In this document: positions 20,008-30,892 of the stretch, one piece after another
How the letters are laid out: the number at the start of each line of letters is the position of its first letter
Numbering within the stretch: the stretch's first letter is position 1
NCBI RefSeq assembly: GCF_000283155.1
Contig: NW_004454156.1
Span: 34,803,498 to 34,867,497, forward strand
Direction of reading: 5' to 3'
Length of the DNA: 64,000 nt
Source: Ceratotherium simum simum
Taxonomy: Eukaryota > Chordata > Mammalia > Perissodactyla > Rhinocerotidae
Position numbers and translations under genes: made by a program
The notes under the pieces: generated by a model
The model's database searches: none
The model's input: only the letters and a program-made list of their open reading frames with translations
Told to the model about the DNA's origin: nothing

Positions 20008-20245
20008 ATACTATGATGTTTAAGAGTCAGGGCTCTGGGAGCCAGACTGCCAGGGTCCGCATCTCCACTCTGTCACCTTGGATCAGTTAATATAGCTGAG
20101 CCTCAGTTTCCTCTTCTTAAAATAGGGATGATAATAGTAGTTCCTTCATGGGAGCTGTTGTGAGGAATAGTTGCCATTCGTGGGAAGCACTTAGAATGCT
20201 GCTGAGTCCACACAATAGCTTGACACGTGTTGGCTATTATGATTA
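20008..20245 (+). repeat. MIR SINE, nearly full length
   Basis: Head 'tgtttaagagtcagggctct', core 'gagcctcagtttcctcttct' and end 'cacgtgttggctattatgat' are recognised. Confidence 0.87.
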
Positions 20246-20332
20246 ACTCTTGGTGGAACCCTTTCAAAGTGAGGGCAGGACTGAGATTACACGGGCCCAG
20301 AATTACTCTGAGGAGTAAAATTCCTTCACCAG

Positions 20333-20472
20333 GGAGCAGTGGTAGAGAAGCTCGTGGCAGAGGAAAGAGAGCCAGGCCTCGCAGCCTGTAGGACTCGGTT
20401 TGGCTGCTTACTAGCCAACTGGCCTTGGTAATTACCTACCCTGTCTGTACCTTGGTTTCTGAAAACCCAAGT
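20333..20472 (+). repeat. MIR SINE, 3'-truncated
   Basis: The text 'ggagcagtggtagagaagct' then 'ctgcttactagccaactggc' and 'ctgtctgtaccttggtttct' covers the head and core. A sense L2 starts directly after it. Confidence 0.75.
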
Positions 20473-20489
20473 CAGCGAATGTTATTTCT

Positions 20490-21028
20490 TTCCGTAGACC
20501 CTCCAATGGCTTCCGACGTCCCTCAGAGTAACTTCCTCATCCTAGCCTGCAAGCACTTCCACGTCCGGCCTCCACTTCCTCTCTGTCTCTCTCTCCTCCA
20601 TTTCTCCTCCTCGTGCTCTCTGCTCTCTCCTACCTGCCTCCTTCTTGGAACACGCCGAGCACTCTCAGGGCCTTAGCACTTTCTGTTCCCTCACCTGGAA
20701 TATGTTTCCCCCAGATATCAACATGGCTTGTTCGTTCTGCTCAACTGTCACCTCCTCTGAGGGTCCTTCCATGGCCAGCCCGTCTTACATAGACCTCCCT
20801 TTCTGTCACTTCCTATCCCCTTACCCTGCTTAATTTTTCTGCATAGCACTTATCACTGCCTGACAAATGTTTATGTATTTGTTAATTTATTGCTTCTTTC
20901 TTCCCATGAGAATGTAGAGCCCAAGAGGAGAGGATCTGACTTTTTGATCTCTGCTGGATCTACAGCACCCAGCACAGCGCCTGGCTCAGTGGAGATCATC
21001 AATAAGTATTTTCCAAATGAACAAATGC
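20490..21028 (+). mobile_element. L2 LINE 3' end, sense, well preserved
   Basis: The text 'gaccctccaatggcttccga', 'ggaacacgccgagcactctc', 'ttttctgcatagcacttatc' and 'acccagcacagcgcctggct' is in L2 order, ending at 'atcaataagtattttccaaatga'. Two open frames (83 and 62 codons) are pieces of dead LINE. Confidence 0.88.
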
Positions 21029-21051
21029 ATAGTATGCAACAAGGATTAACA

Positions 21052-21106
21052 TTGTTTGTGAAAATGTGCCTGGTCCATAGTAGATGTTTGATAAATGTGA
21101 GTTTTT
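21052..21106 (+). repeat. L2/MIR 3' tail fragment
   Basis: The text 'gtgcctggtccatagtagat' followed by 'gtttgataaatgtgag' is tail-type text. Confidence 0.6.
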
Positions 21107-21905
21107 AATCCCCTCATTATCAAACTAGAAAGAACACTTAAAAAGCAAACACCCTTGGGAGGGGCAACACATTGATTTAAACTCACACGGGATTCCTGTG
21201 AAAGGGATGACCGAGTTGGGAGGGCACAGGAAGGCAAGCCAGGGGCCCTGTAGACAAACTTCACTTGCTAAGCAATTTTGCCTCTGGCCAGCGCTGTTTA
21301 TGTCTGTGTGTATGACGATTCTCCAGGCAATTGAATTGCATTACCCTTTTCATTCTAATAATATGAACAGAATTCAGATGTGGTATTTGATGATGTCTTG
21401 TCTATTGAACGACTTCAGGACTGCCTGGCACACCGCAGCAAATTACTGTCAACTTGAGGCCCACCGTGCCTCCACCAAAGTGCCAATATTTCCATGGAAA
21501 ATCCCGGTCGTTTACAGTTTATGTCTCAAAAATGAATTTTTATTTCATTGGCTTAATCTTTAGAGTTATCAGAAACATGTGTCTATTCCCAGGGAGACTT
21601 CAAATGCAAGATTCTTATAACAAGACCAGAGCTGGAAGATTTCCTGAAGGGGGAGAAAGAAAAGTGTTCCCTGCCTGGTTGGAATTGCTATGTGTACGGT
21701 ACCTGCTGAGAGAGAGAAGAGGGTAGGCTGGATTCCTTCCAAAAATCAGAAGGGAAGCTGATTCCAACTTGGGAGGGTGTTAAAATCTTAAGACCAAGGC
21801 CAACAGACCGAGGGGAGGAAGTGGAGGAGAGAGGGAAACATGTGAGCATATTCTCCAGCCCTTAACTGGTTTCTTAAAACCAAATGCCTGGAAATCTGCT
21901 GCATC
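21107..21905. other. Repeat-free stretch of about 800 bases
   Basis: Overlapping plus frames of 121 codons (21198-21563) and 90 codons (21454-21726) occur without known domains or credible splice context. AT content is moderate. It is a possible conserved noncoding block, but nothing proves it. Confidence 0.4.
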
Positions 21906-21907
21906 CA

Positions 21908-21963
21908 GCGATTCTCTGGTCCTGGCACGTAGTAAGCACTCAAGAAACATAAGTTGAATTTAC
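21908..21963 (+). repeat. L2/MIR 3' tail fragment
   Basis: The text 'tcctggcacgtagtaagcac' followed by 'tcaagaaacataagttgaat' matches the L2 terminus. Confidence 0.6.
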
Positions 21964-22584
21964 TTGGTGAGGGTTTGGAGGCTGTGTGGGCTGCTGTGAT
22001 CCGGATGGGGATTTGAGTCTCTCCCCCCAACCCCCCAGTGCATTCATATTGCCTAATAATCTGTCACAAATAGCAGCAGCGTTGAACCCTTCAGCTGTGT
22101 CACAGGGAAGGATCCAGCCCTTCCCAGGGGAATCTCCTGGGCACAGACATGGCACAGCTCTGCGCACACACTGGGTCTCTGAGTCAGAAGGGCGTGTTTT
22201 TGCTGCAACTAATTTTACTATTGTTGTTTCCATCGCATCGGTAAAACCCTGTTAGCCTTTTAGGGAAGGGGCCTGCACCAGCTGAGATCTCGAGATCAGT
22301 TATTTTGATAAAGAGGAATTTTGTTAACCAGCCTCCTACTTTGCTTCCTTATCGTCTGTCCTTAGATAACAGGGGAAAGACAGACTGACTTGGGAACAGT
22401 GTCGTCACTGAAATGTCCCCTGCAGCTCGTCTGCCTGGCAAGGGCTCGTGAAATCATGGATCATTAGTGACGTTGTAGCAGCCAGCTAACCCAGCACTGA
22501 TGCAGAGCCATGGGGTTAGTTATTGTAGAAAACCCAAGTAAAGAGAGTATTCAAAGCATCAGTTATGAGCAGACGCAATCGCCT
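21964..22584. other. Repeat-free stretch with a 12-base perfect palindrome
   Basis: The palindrome GATCTCGAGATC is at 22286-22297. From 22400 to 22510 the sequence is complex ('atcattagtgacgttgtagc'). No repeat family is recognised. It is a candidate regulatory block by exclusion only. Confidence 0.4.
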
Positions 22585-22672
22585 CATACCATCCTAGTCT
22601 TTGGGGGATAGAGCAATGAACAAAATAGGCAAAACTCTGCTTACTTGGGGCTTATATTCTAACGATCCCTAT
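22585..22672 (-). repeat. L2 3' end, antisense fragment
   Basis: The text 'ctttgggggatagagcaatg' followed by 'aacaaaataggcaaaactct' and 'gcttatattctaacg' matches the inverted L2 end. A short (CTAT)n run follows at 22667-22682. Confidence 0.7.
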
Positions 22673-22959
22673 CTATCTATCCATCACACGCAGTGACCTG
22701 AAATGACACGGACAGCAGAATCACAAAAAGAATCAGGATCAAAGAATATGTCAATCAGAAGGGAAGGTCAGCACCAGGGGAGAAGGGAAGAAAAATCAAC
22801 AGGCAGGCCGTAGGGTCCTATAGAGCTGCCAGCGCTAAGTGGGAACTTTGACCTGAAGCTCCCTGACAACCAAGGCAGAGAAGGAAAGTGTATCAGTTGC
22901 ATGAATCTCATTGCTCAGAAAAAGACATCACTACTCGCCCTGTTTCTTCTCATAATAAA

Positions 22960-23180
22960 ATCTGTTATCTAATCATATTACCTTATTTAAGCCTCAGAAC
23001 AATCCTACGATTCCGTGATCATTATTAGCCCCAATTTACAGGTGGAAAAACTGGGGCTTAAAAAAGTCAAGGACCTTGCCCAAGGTCACATCTGGAAAGT
23101 GGCAGAGCTGAGATGAATTTTCAGATAGTCTAAACTCAGAGCCTGCACTCTTAACCATATACTTCACTGCCTCTCCTGCA
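22960..23180 (-). repeat. MIR SINE, antisense, nearly full length
   Basis: The text 'ttaagcctcagaacaatcct', 'ttgcccaaggtcacatctgg', 'gtggcagagctgagatgaat' and 'agcctgcactcttaaccata' runs through the inverted core and head. Confidence 0.87.
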
Positions 23181-23784
23181 GGGCAGATGGGAAAAGTACA
23201 CCAGTGGTCCTTGGGCAAAAGCCTCATTGCCCTGGACGATAGTCTCCTGCCAGGGATCTGAGAGGGAAAAAAAGGAGAGGCGCATGCCTGTGCAGTGGGA
23301 CAACTGGATATTAAGTATGAAATTCATCAGCTTTTAGGCCCAAGACATCCCAATAATACAAGAATGGGAAAACCAGAGCTGTCAGGTCTCAGGCTCAAGA
23401 TGACCCGGGCTAAACTAGTCTGACCATCTTGTACCCATTTTCTGTTATCATAAAGGCATGATCTTGGTAAGAGAAAGGAGTAGAAAAAAATCCACATTAG
23501 CTTGGCTCCTGCCCGTTATCATGGAACCTCATTAGGGCTCTGAGAGCCGCCGTGTTGCCTGGGAAAGCCGTGGGAAGACGCTCTCCAAGGTGCTGAAGCA
23601 AGAGGCGCTTGTTTTTCTTCTTTTCAGATTGGCTTCTTGCCTCTGAGTCACTACTCCTGGTAACCACAGGAGTGAAAAAAGCCACTCCTTGAAAAAGGAT
23701 ACAACCTACATGACCAGCTTGAGAAAATGTGCCAATTTGCAAGCGTTCAAGTTTATTTCCAGTGATGCCCACCCCGAGAGGGCA
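23181..23784. other. Repeat-free stretch, no gene recognised
   Basis: A 91-codon minus frame (23497-23772) has no known domain. The text 'tttttcttcttttcagattgg' at 23612-23632 looks like a splice acceptor (pyrimidine run plus CAG), but no exon can be supported downstream. Confidence 0.4.
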
Positions 23785-24035
23785 CAGGGTAAAGGTGATA
23801 GCATGGACTCTGGAACCAGACTACATCAGTCAGTTACTCACTAGCTGAGTGACCTTGGGCAAATTTCTTAAACCTTCTATGCCTCAGTTTCCTCACCTGT
23901 AAAATGGTGATGATAATAGTAACAACAACACCCCCCAAAAGAGCTGCTGTGAGGATCTAATGAGTTATAAGTTACCAAGCACTTAAAACAGTGCCTGGCA
24001 AATAACAAGTCCTATATATGTGCTTGTTAAGAAAG
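23785..24035 (+). repeat. MIR SINE, nearly full length, well preserved
   Basis: Head 'gtgatagcatggactctgga', core 'gtgaccttgggcaaatttct' and 'cctcacctgtaaaatggtga', and tail 'aaaacagtgcctggcaaata' are all present. Confidence 0.92.
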
Positions 24036-24903
24036 TTTGTTGCATTTCTTAAGGGAAAATTGCTTGGCAATGGGGTCATGTCTGGGATGGTGAATGTGGC
24101 GGAGTTACTTTGTGCCATGAGGTAAATCTAGCCTGTGCGGATGCAGTGATGGCAGATGACATAGAAAACAGTATCTTGCTCTCACCCCTCTCTATCACCT
24201 TTACACAACAAGACAAAAAGCCTGCAGCAGTTCTGATTTTATGTTGCATCTTGGAATTCTGAGTCCAATAATTTTCTAAAAGGTTGAATTCTGTTTGCTA
24301 TAATAGTTTTTAAACAACAGCTGCTCATCTACCCCAGAGGTGACAGCGATTCAGTGTTGGGGGTTGTTCAATGCATACCCACATCTCCTGATTCCCTCAC
24401 AAGGATGTTAGCGGGTCTAATTAATCACTGTTTGCAAAGCACTGGGAAATCCTCTAGTGGAAGTTGCTATAGAAATGCAAGTTGCTGTATTATTATTACA
24501 TGTGCTTGTAATTGTTTTCAAAGTTTGCTTATTGGGCAGAGAAAGAGGGAGAATATATATTTTTCCTTGATGGCGGTGGATAATGCTTTGTAAGCTGGCA
24601 TTTATGGATGTTAAATCACTTTATGGAGACATTGTATTTCTAGAGCTATAGGAATCTCATAATGGGAAATGTGCATAAAGCATCTCTTCTATTTCTTTTG
24701 CACCCTCCCCCTCATCCAACTCCTATTTCCACAGTTAAACAAATGTGAAAAGAACCATTATAAGAAGCAACCATCTGTACCCAAACTTAAAAAGCCCAAT
24801 ACATATTTCTATATACCATTTCTTGCATAGAGTCAGGTTTTTGTTTTTTTTTTTGTATAAAACACTCCTCCCATTAATTTATGCTTAAGTTTGAGAAACT
24901 AGG
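24036..24903. other. AT-rich repeat-free stretch
   Basis: It includes a T12-type run with a G at 24842-24855. A 79-codon plus frame (24354-24593) has no recognised domain. The octamer-like and CAGCTG words near 24318 are too common to interpret alone. Confidence 0.4.
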
Positions 24904-24920
24904 CTGAAGTAAGAAATTTT

Positions 24921-25101
24921 TTTTTCTGAGGAAGATTAGCCCTGAGCTAACATCTGCGCCTATCTTCCTCTATTTTGTATGTGGGTCGCCACCACAGCAT
25001 GGCTGACAAGTGGTGTAGGTCTGTGCCCGGGATCCAAACCTGTGAACGCAGGCGCCAAAGCGGAGCTCATCAAACTTAACCACTATGCCAGGGGCCGGCC
25101 T
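24921..25101 (-). mobile_element. Older ERE-type SINE, antisense, with imperfect target-site duplication
   Basis: The inverted tail 'gaggaagattagccctgagc' is followed by 'ggatccaaacctgtgaacgc' (diverged inverted B box) and inverted head 'cactatgccaggggccggcc'. Flanks 'ctgaagtaagaaatttt' (24904) and 'ctgaagtaaaatttt' (25102) differ by a small gap and a mismatch. Both body and duplication divergence make it the oldest of the seven EREs here. Confidence 0.9.
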
Positions 25102-25116
25102 CTGAAGTAAAATTTT

Positions 25117-26199
25117 GAAGCAGAAACAAAGGAAGTTAGGGATAGATGTAAACTCCAAAAATTACAATTATGTGTTGAACTCCTCCCCCAGAAATCTACC
25201 AAAAATCTTGGCTTGGCTTAATTTTGTGAAAAAAAATGTGTGAAATGACTAATAGCAATCTCACATCTTAGAAATATCTTTCTATGGTTATATATGCATT
25301 TCTTTTATCTTCATTATCTGTTTTCCCCTATTTTATAGGAAAATACCTATTTTATAGATATGGTTGACCACTCTTAGATGAAACATACCCACTTTCCTTT
25401 AATGTCTCTATTTCCTAACTCAAGTTTGAGATAATGACATCAATCACGGCATACTGAATAAAAAAGCCCACTGGAGTTAAAATTTAGCACCACAAAGAGG
25501 AAGAAGAACACAAGACCTTGTTTGTGAGCTGGGCAAGTGGTGATGAAATCCAAATCAGATAAGAACGCTATTGTTCATTGCTACTATTAGCTGCTCCTCA
25601 GCCAAACTTTATCTATAGCCTCACAAAAATTGATTTGCAGTCAGTTATATTTGTTTTTAAAAATCTCATAAAATCCAAAAAGCTTGTGTTAGTCTGTAAA
25701 ATGGAGTTATATGTATAACATGTAAAACCCATACCTGGAATAACGGCCATTTGCTTATTCCTCAACAGGCACTTGGAGCCCCAGTCACACCACATACCTC
25801 CTAGATTTTTCCAGTTTTATGCTCTTTTATTCAGTTTGGGATTCTCATCAGCTCTCCCCACCTTCTCTTCCCCCTTCCCAGCTAGACATTAATGTGCTTT
25901 CCTCTGGGGTCCCCTGTCTTGTATGTTATAGGATTTCTCATATAGTAATCAATAAAGAAAAGAATGAATGAATGAGCTGGGTCTTACTTCATGAGGCAGG
26001 GACCTTATTTTATATTTTCTTATATCCCTTGCTATGGAGTCTGATTGCAGGGGGCAGGCAACGATACCACAGTATTTTTTCAAACCATCCCCTCACTGTC
26101 AGCTCACAGCAGCTCTGGATTGCTTTCATTCCTAGTGGATTAGCCACATGGCAAATGATCAATCAGTCAAATGATTCTGGCATATTGTCATTTTAAACC
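25117..26199. other. AT-rich repeat-poor stretch
   Basis: No gene or clear family is seen over about 1.1 kb. The text 'agtaatcaataaagaaaaga' followed by 'atgaatgaatgag' at 25944-25976 could be an L2 terminus. The 74-codon frame at 25972-26196 shows no known domain. Confidence 0.4.
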
Positions 26200-26908
26200 T
26201 TGGAGATGCTGTCACTTACTTAACTTCCCTCAGTCCTATTGATCAACCTCTCAAATCCTTCCACTTTTCTCCCTCTCTACTCACCATCCTAGTCTAGGCC
26301 ACCGTCATCTCTCATCTGGACAGCTGCAGTGGCCTCCTCACAGGTCTTCCCTCAACCACTCTGGCTCCTTCTTACCTCTTTATCTGCACTGTAGCCAGAG
26401 GGGTCATTTAAAATGCAAATCTTATTACATCAATTCTTGGTTTCTTAAGGCCCTTCAGTGGCTCCCATTGCTCTAAGGATGAAAACAAACATCTGCCTTG
26501 GTTTCACCTTCCACAAGTCTTGCTTCACTCTCTTTGCTCTAGCCACTCCACCTTCTTCCTGGTTCTTAATTATCTGAATTTTCTCTCCTGCCCCAAGACC
26601 TTTGCACAAGCTGTTACCTCTGCCTTTTCTTTTCTACACTCTTTTCTTCCTCACCTGTCACCTAATTACCATGTCATCCCTTAAAGCCTAGCTTTCCCTA
26701 GGCTAGTTAAACCCCTGGTTACATTCTCCTAACTCCCAGCACTTTTCCTTCATGACACTTTGCACAGTTTGTAGGTGTGTGTGTCTAGCTCCATGAGAGC
26801 AGGAACTGGGTCTGTTGTTTGCTTTCCACTCTATCCCCAGAGCTTAGGCTCCCCTGCAACAAAGTAGGGGTTTAAAAATTTTGTTGAATGAATGAATAAC
26901 TCTGGGAT
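26200..26908 (+). mobile_element. L2 LINE ORF2 3' part to terminus, sense (first of four in a row)
   Basis: The text 'ggccaccgtcatctctcatc', 'ttaaggcccttcagtggctc', 'ccaagacctttgcacaagct' and 'tagctccatgagagcaggaa' follows L2 order. It ends with 'ttttgttgaatgaatgaata', the L2 3' terminus. Confidence 0.87.
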
Positions 26909-27574
26909 AAATTTAAGATCTTTGTCTAATAAAGCAGGAGCCAGAGGAGAAATCTACATGCTCAAACATCTCTTTTCCACCTACAGCCTTGCCCAGCTCT
27001 ACATCAGCAAGTCCTTGTTGTCAACCTGAGAAATGATGCAATTTTTTTCTCCCAGTATAAGTCCGGCCCTTTACAAAGTGATTCCATCAAGTGTGGCAGG
27101 TGTCCAAGGGGCTCATAACGAAATGCAAATAAAAAATTTAAAAAGAGCATATGATTTCCAAATCAAGCAACAACAACAAAAAATAATACCCTACAAGCGT
27201 ACAATGACGATTCTTTAAGGGTGAAATAAATAACCTGGAATTCACCGATGTGGAAATGTCCTGGAGAACCATTGCTCTTGGTAACATGAAATGAACCTCC
27301 TTCACTAGGTTCCGCTGGCATTTCTTGCTTGTCTTGCCATCCCCTGGTGATATCTTATATTCCAGCACAACGTTATATCTTATATTCCAAACACATCCAC
27401 ACTGGAAACATGTGGTTCCCTCTGCCTCAGACTACCTATCCTTTTCTCACCTCCCTCTTCACCCTTCCACTTCCAGGACCCCTGGGTGAACACCAATTCA
27501 TCATTTCCCTGCTCAAGTAATACCTTATCCAACAACATTTCCTTATTCAATTGAAGAATTCATTTTTCCTTCAC
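26909..27574. other. Spacer between L2 copies; no clear feature
   Basis: It contains A-rich text with CAA repeats ('gcaacaacaacaaaaaataa', 27168-27187). The section from 27400 is pyrimidine-rich and may be diverged L2. Confidence 0.35.
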
Positions 27575-27962
27575 CATCTCAGTAAATGGCCCCATCCACA
27601 CCCTCCATTAGCTCAAGACAGAACCCTGGGGACCACCTTTGCTTCTTTCTTCTCTTTCCAATACTAGTTGTATCCCATCCATCAGCAAGTCTTGTCCTAA
27701 ATCTGTTCCGTTTCTCCAACTCCATCCTCCTAATCTTAACCACCATCTCCCTGCAAAGGTCTCCCCGTGGGTCTCCTCCCTTCTACCCTGCTCCTCCATT
27801 CTTTCCTCAGGGGTCAGCATAATCTTCTGAAAGTAAATTAGATCATACCTAATACTCTTCTATGAAAAATATTCCAACCCCCTCTGTGACCTACAAGGCC
27901 CTACCTGAGTTGGTTCTTGCCTTCCTCATTTTCATGCTGTCCCCACCTCGGGGCTTTCCCAA
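27575..27962 (+). mobile_element. L2 LINE ORF2 fragment, sense (second in the cluster)
   Basis: The text 'catctcagtaaatggcccca', 'gtatcccatccatcagcaag' and 'tgacctacaaggccctacct' is L2 ORF2 in order. It ends abruptly and the next copy starts again farther upstream in consensus order. Confidence 0.78.
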
Positions 27963-27964
27963 CT

Positions 27965-28847
27965 CCACATCTTCACTCCAGGTGTCTCAAACTTGACGTG
28001 TGCTCAGCTGAGCTCCTGATCTCCTCCAGCCCCCAATCTGTTCCTCCCCCAGCCTCTGACTCTCAGGAAATGGCAGCTCCATCCTTCCAGTTGCTCAGGC
28101 CAGAGCACTCGGAGTCACCCTTGACTCCTCACTGTAATTCACATCCTGTTTCCACTTGGTCAGCAAATCCGTCAGCTCTACTTCCAGAATGCGCTCCAAA
28201 TCTGGCCACTTCTCACCACTTCTCCTGTGACCACCCTGGTCCTGCCTGGATGGTGGCAGTAGACTCCTAACTTGTCTTTCTGTCTCTGTGCTTCTCCTCT
28301 CCCCCACTGCCACCCATCTCCCGTCACTAAATTCTCAGCTCTGCATCTGGACTCACGATGCTAAACCATAGGTCAGGCCAGGTCACTCTTCCACTCAAAA
28401 CCCTCCAATGGCTCCCACCTCACCCAGAATCAAAGCTAACGTCCTCACAGTGGCCTAAAGCCCCATGTGATCTGCCCCCTTCACCCTGATACCTCTGTAA
28501 ACTCATCGTCTACTCCTTTCTGCTTTCCTTGCTCCATTCTAGCCACACTGGCCTTCTTGCTGTTCCTCAACACATCAGGCACACTCCTACCTCAGGACCT
28601 TTGCATGGGCTGTTTCCTCTACCAAAGACACCTTTTCCTAGATATTTATTATTTATTTATTATTGCCTAGATATTATTTGGTCCCTCATCCCCTTCAGGT
28701 ATTTTTTTAAATGTTACCTTCTCACTAAGGCCTTTCCTGTCCATTCTATATAAAGTTGCAACTTCTACATAAAATTGTTTTTTCTTCAGAAACACGCTAG
28801 CCCACTTCTGTGATTTATTTTTCTCCTTAGCACGTGTCTCTATGTGG
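27965..28847 (+). mobile_element. L2 LINE ORF2 3' part, sense (third in the cluster), split by an insertion
   Basis: It is well preserved: 'gctgagctcctgatctcctc', 'tccagttgctcaggccagag', 'actcaaaaccctccaatggc', 'ttctagccacactggccttc' and 'ctcaggacctttgcatgggc'. The best frame (27917-28270, 117 codons) is off-frame debris. A 29-base AT-rich insert flanked by 'cctagatatt' repeats lies at 28637-28675. Confidence 0.9.
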
Positions 28848-29026
28848 TGTCCAGGGCTGGCTTCATGGGTCACACAGACCCTGTGCCTAGAAGGGGCTGG
28901 CACTTGGTTTAATGCTCTGTGTTTGCTGTCTTGAAATTCTTTATATTTTTTTAAACAAGGAACACCACAAATTCATTTTGTTTTTGGTCCCACAAATTGT
29001 GTAGCTGGGCCGAGCAACACGTATGA
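28848..29026. mobile_element. Unclassified short element inserted in L2, possibly a hAT-type MITE
   Basis: The L2 text breaks after 'cttagcacgtgtctctatg' and resumes at 'gacttattttgttacttg'. The insert starts CAGGGCTGGC (28852-28861) and ends near 'tagctgggccgag' (29000-29012), which may be degenerate inverted ends. The inner phrase 'tttaatgctctgtgtttgct' recalls a known mammalian MER repeat that I cannot name with certainty. Confidence 0.5.
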
Positions 29027-29167
29027 ATTTGACTTATTTTGTTACTTGTTTTTCCCCCCGAGCAAGTGAGCTCCCTGAGGGCAGGGCTGTCCGTCACTCT
29101 AATCCCAGTGCCTAGAACAGAGCCTGGTAAGTGATAGATGCTCAAGAAATATTTGTGAATAAATGAG
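29027..29167 (+). mobile_element. L2 LINE 3' terminus, continuation of the split third copy
   Basis: The text 'gcaagtgagctccctgaggg', 'cctagaacagagcctggtaa' and 'atgctcaagaaatatttgtg' then 'aataaatg' is the L2 end. Confidence 0.88.
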
Positions 29168-29179
29168 CCTTCCCAGTTA

Positions 29180-29885
29180 AACTAGCCAGAAAGCTGGGAG
29201 TCATCCCTGACACTTATCAACATCCCTGGACTCCCATATTCAAGTTCCATTCATTTTGTTTCTTAAATATATTTTGAATTTGTCCGTGCCTCTCCATTTT
29301 CTCTGTACCACCCTTGGCCAAGCTCCCTAGACGCCTCCTAGTAATGCATTTCCTAACTGGTCTCCAACGTCCCCATATATCCTCTCCCGCCATTCCCCAT
29401 AGTTACTGCCTTCTACCCATAGAGCCCAGGATGAAGGTCAAAGTCCTTAGCATGACCTCAAGGCCCTGTCCGAGCTGGCCCTGCTCACCTCTTCTGCCAC
29501 ATCCTGCCCTCCCTCTCTGCCTCCCTCTCCTGCCTTCTTTGGAGCCCGCAAACACATTTTTTGTTTTTTTCATGCAAACTCTTCTGTCCCCTGTTTCCAG
29601 AACACACTTCACTTTCTCTAACTCTTGCTCACCCTCAGATCTCAGCCCTTTTCCTGAACCCCTGAACTAAATCTCCCCGTTATTCACTATCATGGCCGAC
29701 ATGCCTCTTCCAAGACTTGTCATTGCAGTGACTGAGCATCGATCAGTGCAATTTCTTGATTGATGTCTCTTTTGCCCACAGGGCTGTAAGGTCAGAAGAG
29801 CAGGGACCACACCTCTGAGATCTTGGCATCTCGTTGCCCAGCAAGCTGCCACCAAGTACATAACAGGTGCTCAGTAACGTTGCTC
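29180..29885 (+). mobile_element. L2 LINE ORF2 3' part to terminus, sense (fourth in the cluster)
   Basis: It restarts within ORF2 ('gggagtcatccctgacactt') directly after the end of the previous copy. It continues through 'gaaggtcaaagtccttagca' and 'gtcagaagagcagggaccac' to 'aacaggtgctcagtaacgtt'. It is more diverged than the third copy. Confidence 0.8.
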
Positions 29886-30858
29886 AGGGGAGTGAATGTG
29901 TGGCAGGATACCCTGCTGAGCAATTAATTTAGGTCGGGTCTTCACTGGCTGCTTAGTTTTCACACCCCGCCCGGAGGAGGCAGACGAGCCTCAGGGGCAG
30001 GGTAATGGCATTAGGCTATAGGGCCAAGACTCAACGTTGCCTCCATGCTGGAGGGCCCGAGCCGTAGGCAAAGATGCTTTGTTTGGCAAGCACAGAGTTG
30101 GCCCACATGGCATTTCTATTTTTTTTTTTTTTTTAATTTGGGTGAGTTGCTAACATTGAAAAATTGGGAAGTCTCACAGAAAAATTAGAATATTTGGCCT
30201 CTTTTTTGAAAAATCGAAAGATCCAGCAACCTCGGGCCTGCAGTGTGTCAGTTGTCTGGAGCTGACCTGGCTGCCTTGGCTGGGGCCTGTGTGCTGCAGT
30301 TGCCCACAGTCCCCCTGGAATGCTTCCTCCATTAGGCTACCCACCTGGTCTCTCCAGGTGCTGGATGCTGTGGTTCCAGCCTTGGCTCATGGAGATAAAA
30401 GAGCCGGATTATCTGAAATGAGAAGGGCTCCGAGGTGCCAGAGGTCACGGAGAGCCAACCTGGAGAGGCCAGAGGTGTTTGCAGACTCTAAAGGCTCTGC
30501 GCTCTGTGGGGGACCCTGGCACTGGACTCCCAGCCTGGGCCAGGCCCCTGTGTCCAAGCTTGAGGAAGCAACAGAGCTGCCCACCTTCGGGACCAGGAGG
30601 ACATACACAAAGAGAGACCTGAAGACTACAGGCCCTTTCTTAGAGGTTTTTGATGGTGTAAGACCTCGAGGATTCTTCCACGATAATGGGGAGAGAAAGG
30701 GGCTTCTCAAAAACACCACAGATGTCAGAATTTTTTTTTTTTTTTTTGCTGCTCCAAGAACACTGTGTGTGTCTGTGTGTGTGTGTGTTGGGGAGGGGGG
30801 ATACTTTCAGAGTTAGATTTAATTTGTTTTAGAACAAATAAAGTAATGTAAAAAAAAT
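29886..30858. other. Repeat-poor stretch with poly-T runs, a TG tract and a 175-codon open frame
   Basis: Poly-T runs lie at 30119-30134 and 30730-30747, and a (TG)n tract at 30763-30788. A plus frame spans 30289-30816. A 110-codon minus frame (30387-30719) overlaps it. The translation has no recognised domain and its last 40 residues come from poly-T and TG repeats. It is not a supported gene. Confidence 0.4.
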
Positions 30859-30892
30859 GTTTTTTTTAACATTATTATTTTTTGTTTTTACC
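30859..30892 (-). mobile_element. Very short L1 3' end, antisense
   Basis: The text 'ttttttttaacattattatt' followed by 'ttttgtttttac' matches the antisense 3' terminus of the L1 at 31911-31950. Only about 34 bases remain, as expected of an extreme 5' truncation. Confidence 0.6.

Noticed and set aside
23612..23640. Pyrimidine run plus CAG considered as a splice acceptor
   Set aside because: No downstream coding frame, donor site or recognisable exon supports it. Such signals occur by chance every few kilobases.
27917..28270. 117-codon frame in the L2 cluster
   Set aside because: It reads L2 DNA out of the LINE reading frame. Neighbouring frames show the same text broken by stops.
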